A stretch of 64,000 bases of DNA, taken from NCBI GenBank assembly GCA_964019695.1, contig OZ026515.1, forward strand, positions 137,769,049-137,833,048, in the 5' to 3' direction. The notes beneath the pieces were generated by a model. It was not told where the DNA came from and searched no databases. It worked only from the letters and a program-made list of their open reading frames with translations. The stretch is from Loripinus fragilis (Eukaryota > Mollusca > Bivalvia > Lucinida > Lucinidae). This document shows, piece after piece, positions 58,071 through 64,000 of the stretch (positions within the stretch are counted from its first letter, which is position 1; every line of letters begins with the position of its first letter). The translations under genes and the position numbers were made by a program.

Positions 58071-59219
58071 CAGTTTTGTCCAGGATTGTGTTATTACCCG
58101 GAGTTTGGACCTGGCCTTACACTGGTTTGGCAGGTTTAGTGTTTGGAGAAAGGACCAGGCCTAACCCTGGTTTGACAGGTTTGGAGTTCTGAGAAAAGAC
58201 AGGGCGCAACCCATGGCAGGTTTTGAGTTTGGAGAAGATACAGGGCCAAACCCTGGTTCAGAATTTGGGTTCAGAGTTTGGAGAAAGGAGCGGGTCGAAC
58301 CCTTTTTTTGCAGGTTCAGAGTTTGGAGAAAGAACCTGGCCAATCCCTGGTTTGGAGCTTGGTTTCGATGTTCAGAGAAGGGACTGGGCCAAACCCTGGT
58401 TTGGCAGGTTTGGAGTTCAGAGAAAGGAATGGTTCAAACCTTAGTTGGGCAGGTTCAGAGTTCAGAGAAAGAACGACACTAACCCTGGTTTGGAGTTTAA
58501 GTTTTGGTGAAAGGAACAGGCCAAACCCTTGCTCGGCAGGTTCAATGTTCTGAGAAAGGAATGGGCCGAACCTTGGTTTAGCAAGTTTAGAGTTAGGCGA
58601 AAAGACCTGGGTTAGGGTTTAGGTTAGGTGTTAGGTTTAGGGTTAGGGTTAGGGGTTGGGGTTAGGGTAAGGGTTTGGCCTGGTCCTTTCTTGGAACTCT
58701 GAACCTGCAAAAGTTTAGAGTTAAGAGAAAGAAACTGGACTTTCCCTGAACTCCAAACCTGCCAAACCAGGGTTCTGCCTGGTCCTTTCCCCGAACGCCA
58801 AAACTGCAGAACCAAGGTTTGGCACTGTCCTTTCTCCGAACTCTGAACCTGCCATTGTTTGGAGAAAGGAACTTGCCTTTCTCCGAACTCAGAAACTGTG
58901 GAACCAGGTTTCCGCCCTGTCCTTTCTCCAAACTCTGAGCCTGCAAGAGTTTGGAGTTCAGAGAAAGGAACCAGCTTTTCTCCAAACTCCGAACCTGCCA
59001 AACCAAGGTATGGCTGGGTCTTTTCTCCAAACCTCGAACCTGCCAGAATTGGAAGTTCAGAGAAAGGAACAGACCTTTATTTGAACTCCAAACCTGCCAA
59101 AGCAGGGTTATACCCGGTCCTTTTACCGAACTATGAACCAGCTGAACCAGGGTCAACTTGGTCTAACTCCAAACAGAAACTCCAAACTACGGGCTAAAAC
59201 ACAATCCTGGACCATCTTG
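58071..59219. mobile_element. hAT-like foldback element with minisatellite arms
   Basis: 1149 bp. Ends CAGTTTTGTCCAGGATTGTG and the complement of CACAATCCTGGACCATCTTG (CAR start, shared GGTCCAGGATTGTG-type core), flanked by the 8-bp direct repeat CTAAATGC at 58063-58070 and 59220-59227. The left arm holds about ten ~46-bp units (GAGTTTGGAGAAAGGAC, GGCCAAACCCTGG) and the right arm holds the same unit inverted. No transposase is present. The long open frames here are translations of the repeat. Confidence 0.8.
58611..58680 (+). repeat. Telomere-like TTAGGG array at the foldback centre
   Basis: Degenerate (TTAGGG)n: GGTTAGGGTTTAGGTTAGG, TTTAGGGTTAGGGTTAGG and TTGGGGTTAGGGTAAGGG. It forms the loop between the two inverted minisatellite arms. 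Confidence 0.85.
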
Positions 59220-59449
59220 CTAAATGCAGCCTAGTCTCAAAAGGCAAAAAATCGTCTTTATTTTAACCCATTCGAAATTGCTAGAGCCATACAGCTATGC
59301 CGGTGTGATCTAGCATGGTTGATTATCTGCAAACTTTGACAGACAGTCAGCAAAGTCATTCCCAAATTTTAGAGAAAATCAACATTTTGGTTTTTGGAAG
59401 TGTTTTAGTAGGTACAGTTCTCACGTTGTATATATAGAAGTGACCAGGC

Positions 59450-60065
59450 CACGTAGTGCCATCGGTAAAGTGCGTGAATGCAGATACGTGTCTGATCCAG
59501 GGGTCGTGAGTTTGATCCCGGTCTCATACTTTAGTGGAGACTGATAATGCAATATTTCTACGGCCATTCTCCTCCCTTTCACTGATTAATAAGTGGTTGT
59601 TGTCGGTTGCAAGCGAAATTATGTGCGCGAAGTACTGGTTAACTGCTTAGTCAATATAAGTTCTTTGGTGCAGTCTTTGCTTCCAAAAGGATACCCTTTG
59701 AAGAACATATTTAACTTCACTACAGCTGGTGACTGGGACTTAGTGGCGGTGGTAGAACGTCTCCCTGCCCTTCACTATAGTGTAGATATTATTTTCTTGT
59801 CCTTTGGGATCATGGGTTTCATTGTGGAACTTTGAAACTATTAGAGTGTCACTGATGAAGCCTAATGGCACACACTAGCTAGTCTGGCCCAGGAAATATG
59901 CACACTCTAGTTTCAGTTCTTTGGTACAGTCTTTGCTTCCAAAGGATACCCTTTTAAGAACATTTTTGCCCAGGAAAAAGTGTGGTTAGGTGAACTGATA
60001 GTCCTGACATGACCGTAGCTGTTGACTGGAACGTAAAGAACCAAACCAAATAAACAAATATATAG
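59450..60065 (+). mobile_element. SINE copy interrupted by an insert
   Basis: The head has GTGAGTTTGATCCCGGTCTC (B-box-like). The body resumes at 59970 with GGAAAAAGTGTGGTTAGGTG. The insert 59660-59965 carries the direct repeat with ...GCTTCCAAAAGGATACCC at both ends. Confidence 0.6.
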
Positions 60066-60720
60066 AAGATCTTACATGAGTGCTCACTTTTTATTGAATT
60101 TATCAAACAAGTTGAGGAAAAACGATAAAATGCGAGGCTTGCCGATCATTTTATAGTTTTCTTCACTACGAGTTTAATAAATGTAATAATACCTGAGCAC
60201 AAAGCGTTAGATTCTATTTATCACAATAAATTACTTAAATATCGCAATTTTGGTGTGAAAACGTCAAGATTTTGTCATCTTTTACGCAACATTATAATGG
60301 ACGTCGTTACGTTACGATACTAAATCTGTAAACCACTACTGGTTTATCAATTTTATTGTATGGCGTTATATCAATCCCAGACGCGGCGACGTCATGCGAT
60401 ACATTCAATAAGTACTAAAGTCGTACATTATGTATGTGCTGCCCAATAATTGTAATTTTCCTCAAATAATGACAATAGATAAAACAATAAAACAACATCA
60501 TCTAATCTTAAGCCATATACCAGTTTGTATACCTACTGGATTTCTCTGTCGTTCATTCATTTAAAATAGAGGATCTTACATGAGAGTTCATGTTTTATGA
60601 ATTGATAAAATAAGTTGAGGAAAAACAATAAAATGCGAAACTTGCCGCGCATTTTATCATTTTCTCTCAACGAGTTTAATAAATTAAATAAAACATGATC
60701 ACGGAAGTGAGATTCTATAT
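60062..60720 (+). mobile_element. R14 copies (block copy 2)
   Basis: Two copies (60062-60410, 60560-60720) collinear with 14710-15060 and 15290-15440. Between them is the remnant GGATTTCTCTGTCGTTCATT, where copy 1 has the cryptic exon. Confidence 0.65.
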
Positions 60721-60843
60721 ATTAATAACATAAAAAACGGGATCATCTGTTTAACTACGAATTTCCCCCTACATGCCTTCACTTTATTTACGTTTTCTCA
60801 TAGGAATGATGATCCTGAAGTGGCATTTTGGTCTTATATAGGG

Positions 60844-61351
60844 CACAGTATGTAAACTGAAATAAACATCCTGTACCCGTTCCTCCTAGCTCTCGCCTTA
60901 TAAACATGAATAACAGCACTCGTGCGTAACCAATAGTCGGAATAGCGATACAGACAATACACATTCGAACAAGGTAAGAAAAGCCATTCTATCTATTTCA
61001 TTCCGTTTTTTCCATGATTTAAACGGTTTCCTCCTTTGCATTTTGCTTTGTTAAAAAACGACTTGCTCACAATCAGAGCCGTTCTGTGTCAAAAACGAGC
61101 TTAAATACCAGTTTCCATGGTTTTAGTGTAATTGGCAATCACATGTATACATGGTTGTAACTGTAACAGTAACTAAGATCTATGGAAAAAATGAATTTTA
61201 GTAGGTGGGCCCTCGCAATTACAGCTGTACCAACAACTCTCAAATCACGATTTCCGACAACTGGTTACGCACGAGTGCTGTAATTCATAATGTATAAGGC
61301 GAGAGCTAGGAGGAACGGGTACAGGATGTTTATTTCAGTTTACATACTGTG
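60844..61351. mobile_element. 508-bp DNA element, perfect 59-bp inverted ends
   Basis: Starts CACAGTATGTAAACTGAAAT and ends with its complement. The first 59 bp match exactly and pairing continues imperfectly to about 110 bp (AGCACTCGTGCGTAACC). TAGGG flanks both sides (60839-60843, 61352-61356). The block copy at 16105-16125 has one uninterrupted TAGGG. No coding capacity. Confidence 0.9.
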
Positions 61352-61566
61352 TAGGGTATACGTACAGCTCGAAAAGTAGCTTCAAAGTTAAAGATTTCTA
61401 TTGAACATTAATCTATTGAGAGACTTCATCTGCATCGATAAATGTTTGAATAGAGTAGCATAGAAATTATAATCGATTAACGTGTGAATATAATGTAGAA
61501 ATCTTATTTCTTTAGAAATTGTCAGCCCAAAGAGTGCAATTTACGTCACGAGTATACTCCCCATTA

Positions 61567-61865
61567 TCCATGTGCGGATCCAGAGGGGTGGGGGGGCATT
61601 GGGTCCGGACGCCCCTCTGAAAAATCACGAAAATATAGGGTTCTTAGCAATTCTGGTCCAAATCCCCTAAAAAAATCACGAAGCTACCGAGGCAGCATTC
61701 AATGTTGGGACATCATCAGCACGCCAGCTTAATAGCGTTTTGCTATTTTAATGGCGTTTCGCTGGCGGGCCGATGATGGCCCGCTTATAGTGGTATTTCG
61801 TATACTAAAAAAACTTTGTTAAAGTTGGACCCTCTCTGACAAAATTTTCTGGATCCTTGCATGTT
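61567..61865 (+). mobile_element. R13 element
   Basis: Ends CATGTGCGGATCCAGAGG and the complement of TTTCTGGATCCTTGCATG. Inner GCTGGCGGGCCGATGATGGC. Absent from block copy 1 near 16318. Confidence 0.7.
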
Positions 61866-62699
61866 ATTGACCTACTGAGCCCCAACTTTAGAAATTTTAC
61901 AATGTGGGTGTGAGTCACAAGAATACTAAGATCAGTCTATGCATCAACTCAGTTTGACCAGAGTCTTCACTGTCCGTATGAAAAAAGTTTGGGTCCTTAT
62001 AGTTACCCACTGAGTGCACAGCGAAGTCTCTGATCAGACCTGACAGAAATGTCATTGAACGACACCATCATAATGATCATGTTTGTTATGGCAGCATGGA
62101 TCGGTATTGTTATTTGACCTTATTTGCAGATTTAAACTAATTATTTACAAAATTTGAAACATGGTGTTATATCACGCTCAGACTGTAAGTTATGTTATAA
62201 TACAGAATACACAATCTGTTAGTTACAAGAAAAAATCCTTTACACATTACAATAGACTGACTTGAGAACTAATAAACATGTGAAATAGTCACGTGATCAG
62301 CTGCAGCCTTAAGAGCAGTGTATCTATTAACTATTCGTGATGCATGGAACAATTGAAAGGAACCCACAAAGGGAGGGACTTAGGGAGGGTCCATAAAACA
62401 TTTGTTAGCTGGATAAAAAAAATAATCAAATATCGACTTACAGGTAAGTCTCATTTAATTTTTTCTATTTCGTTTATCCAAGCTACCAAATAAGGGATAA
62501 TTTAATTTTCCTTTTTTGTTTATCCATGATACCAAATAAGGGACTATCGGAGTTTTCAGAGCCCATGAATATCATGAATTAACTTATTAAAAAAGATCCA
62601 CAGTTGACCTTGTGTCAAGTCAACTAGAAGCATGCATATAACCATACATTAATGATTATAAAACGATATTTAACCCTGTGAACTCAAGTTCTACTTTGC

Positions 62700-63045
62700 T
62701 GCCAGACTTGTAGATTTGAAGCCTGGAAAATGCATTAAGTTCCCCAGTGCCTAAGGCTGCTGTCCGTCCTGAGGTGGTGGTTTTGTTGTTGTTGTTGATC
62801 TATTGTTTATTGTACTTCCCATTGTTTGTGGGAATTTTGTGTTTGTCTTTGTTTTATTATGCAATACTTTGTGTCCATTCTAGTTTTACATTCATCTTGA
62901 AGAGGAAGAGTAGCTAGTTGCTTTACTCTTATCGTCTTACAGATGTATTGTTACTATAAATGTTCTGTGGCTCTTCCTCTCGATGCCATAGGCTGATCTG
63001 CAGTGTGTGATTGTGGTATTTCCTGATAATCCTCACTTACCTTTT
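62700..63045 (+). repeat. R1 long form, left arm of recombinase element
   Basis: Contains GAGGTGGTGGTTTTGTTG, ACATTCATCTTGAAGAGGAA and ATTTCCTGATAATCCTCACT. Ends just before the recombinase stop codon. Confidence 0.7.
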
Positions 63046-63049
63046 CGTC

Positions 63050-63640
63050 CTACACAGAAGAAAGGACTTCATGGCTGAATGACGTATCATTTGTCACCGG
63101 TCTCTTGTAATGTTTCATGAAAGTACAACTCGACTTCCACCCAGCATTTCTCATAATAGTGTCTATAGGAACTTTACTAACAACTGCACTTGTGGGGGCA
63201 CTTCTAGCGGAGTGAGAAGAAAACATCTCCAGATTTATACCACTTTCTCTAAGAGATTCTTTCAGCCAATTAGCCAATGTGTTCCTACTGACCAAATTGT
63301 AAACTTTTATAGTTGAAATTAAAAGAGAGTAACCTTTACGTACTGGTAGAGTAACTTCCAAGTATCTGTGAATGTTTTCAATCACACATAATGAATAATT
63401 AGTTTTAAAAGCTTCAATATAAAGCTCATCCAAATGAAATGGAGGGTCTAGATTGTTTTAATTGATCCCCCACCCACATTTTAAGATAATTCATATCCAT
63501 TTCCATATTACAAATGTCAATAGCACACAATATTTGCTCTTTTTGCCCAGCTGTAAGTGCCAAAAGCATTGCTAACTTCTGGGTAACGGATTGATAAAAT
63601 GATCTATGCATGAAATTTGTAAGAAATCTGGTGATAAATT
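63050..63640 (-). pseudogene. Tyrosine recombinase relic, copy 2 (DIRS/Crypton type)
   Basis: The minus frames read SVTQKLAMLLALTAGQKEQI (first box, about 63590-63530), then after a frameshift near 63450 the second frame reads HLDELYIEAFKTNYSLCVI, TLPVRKGYSLLISTIK, INLEMFSSHSARSAPTSA and MRNAGWKSSCTFMKHYKRPV. HSAR is the HxxR box, AGW the H/W box and HYK carries the nucleophile Tyr. The first-box Arg is replaced by Lys (GQK), and the N-terminal half is missing. It belonged to a mobile element and is not a host gene. Confidence 0.8.
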
Positions 63641-63719
63641 ACTTGGGTAGGGGGTCCACAAGTGCAAACGGACAGTCGACAGCCTTTTTGGTTGTCATTT
63701 TAATTAGCATTCTTGTAAA

Positions 63720-64000
63720 AAGCAAGTGAGTTTGATCAAGAAATGACACAGTCTCAGATATCAGATCAACCCACGAAAGAGACAAAGAACACACACAACC
63801 ACATAAAAGCAAAAGTAAAATTACAGTAAAGCAACCAGCTCTATCTTTCTGAGTGAGATGGTTGCAGAAAGTGAGTATGACGAGGTAATGCCACAATCAC
63901 ACACAGCAGACAAACCAATTTTACAGCGAGGAAGAGATATATAATACTAACAGTAACATGACATCAAAAGATAATTAAATTAAGGTGACCAGCTCTCTCT
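63720..64000 (-). repeat. R1 cores in reverse, right arm of recombinase element
   Basis: AGCAAGTGAGTTTGATCAAG to GAGATGGTTGCAGAAAG (63720-63870), then a second core (63871 on) cut by the window edge. Confidence 0.65.

Larger units (their letters stand above)
59430..64000 (+). repeat. Paralogous block, copy 2 (runs off the right edge)
   Basis: Same order and orientation as 14390-18560. Differences: an extra 59660-59965 insert flanked by a direct repeat (AGTTCTTTGGTGCAGTCTTT), no R4, and two insertions (60844-61351, 61567-61865). The recombinase relic is longer here. Confidence 0.75.

Noticed and set aside
58213..59197. Several overlapping open frames of 60-164 codons on both strands
   Set aside because: All are translations of the 46-bp minisatellite arms of the foldback element; periodic peptides appear in every frame.

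Overview
The window is animal nuclear DNA. It is AT-rich, gene-poor and crowded with transposon debris. The only gene I can build is split into at least 16 short exons across 48 kb. Its domain mix (ShK/ShKT domains, one SUEL-type rhamnose-lectin domain, Thr/Ser/Pro-rich mucin-like linkers), the dense MITE families and the DIRS/Crypton-type tyrosine recombinase relics suggest a bivalve mollusc. I cannot name the species.

The gene is on the minus strand and runs from 51370 down to 3312. Exon edges were read from AG/GT signals and reading frame. In transcript order it has two small exons with dibasic sites, a run of short Thr/Ser/Pro linkers, a SUEL lectin exon (27709-28062), a Thr-rich exon (25775-26017), four ShK exons (20211, 19154, 12135 and 9162 as 5' ends) and two Pro/Thr linkers (6691, 3403). 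Thirteen of the 16 exons are symmetric phase 1-1. The joined frame has no stop over about 680 codons. The signal-peptide exon and the 3' end were not found. The product is probably a secreted or extracellular mucin-like multidomain protein.

The rest is repeats. For reference, the families are named here: R1 (320-480 bp, solo or in inverted pairs), R2 (about 290 bp), R3 (about 235 bp MITE with GAGCCGCGACATG ends), R4 (about 530 bp MITE with a central 22-bp hairpin), R5 (about 207 bp palindromic MITE), R6 (about 237 bp MITE), R13 (about 290 bp, ends near GATCCAGA), R14 (about 340 bp) and R15 (about 205 bp). There are relics of two LINE fragments, one mariner, one Tc1-like element split by 3 kb, and two copies of a tyrosine recombinase. 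A block of about 4.3 kb (14390-18560) recurs at 59430-64000, and the two copies differ by clean transposon insertions that give empty sites.

The most unusual structures are four. An inverted pair of R4 elements tightly brackets the SUEL and Thr exons. A hAT-like foldback with 8-bp target duplication has minisatellite arms and a telomere-like centre. A minisatellite near 5.5-6.7 kb has a repeat unit that contains a splice donor and forms the end of a coding exon. A 508-bp element has 59-bp perfect inverted ends, a 5-bp duplication and a matching empty site.
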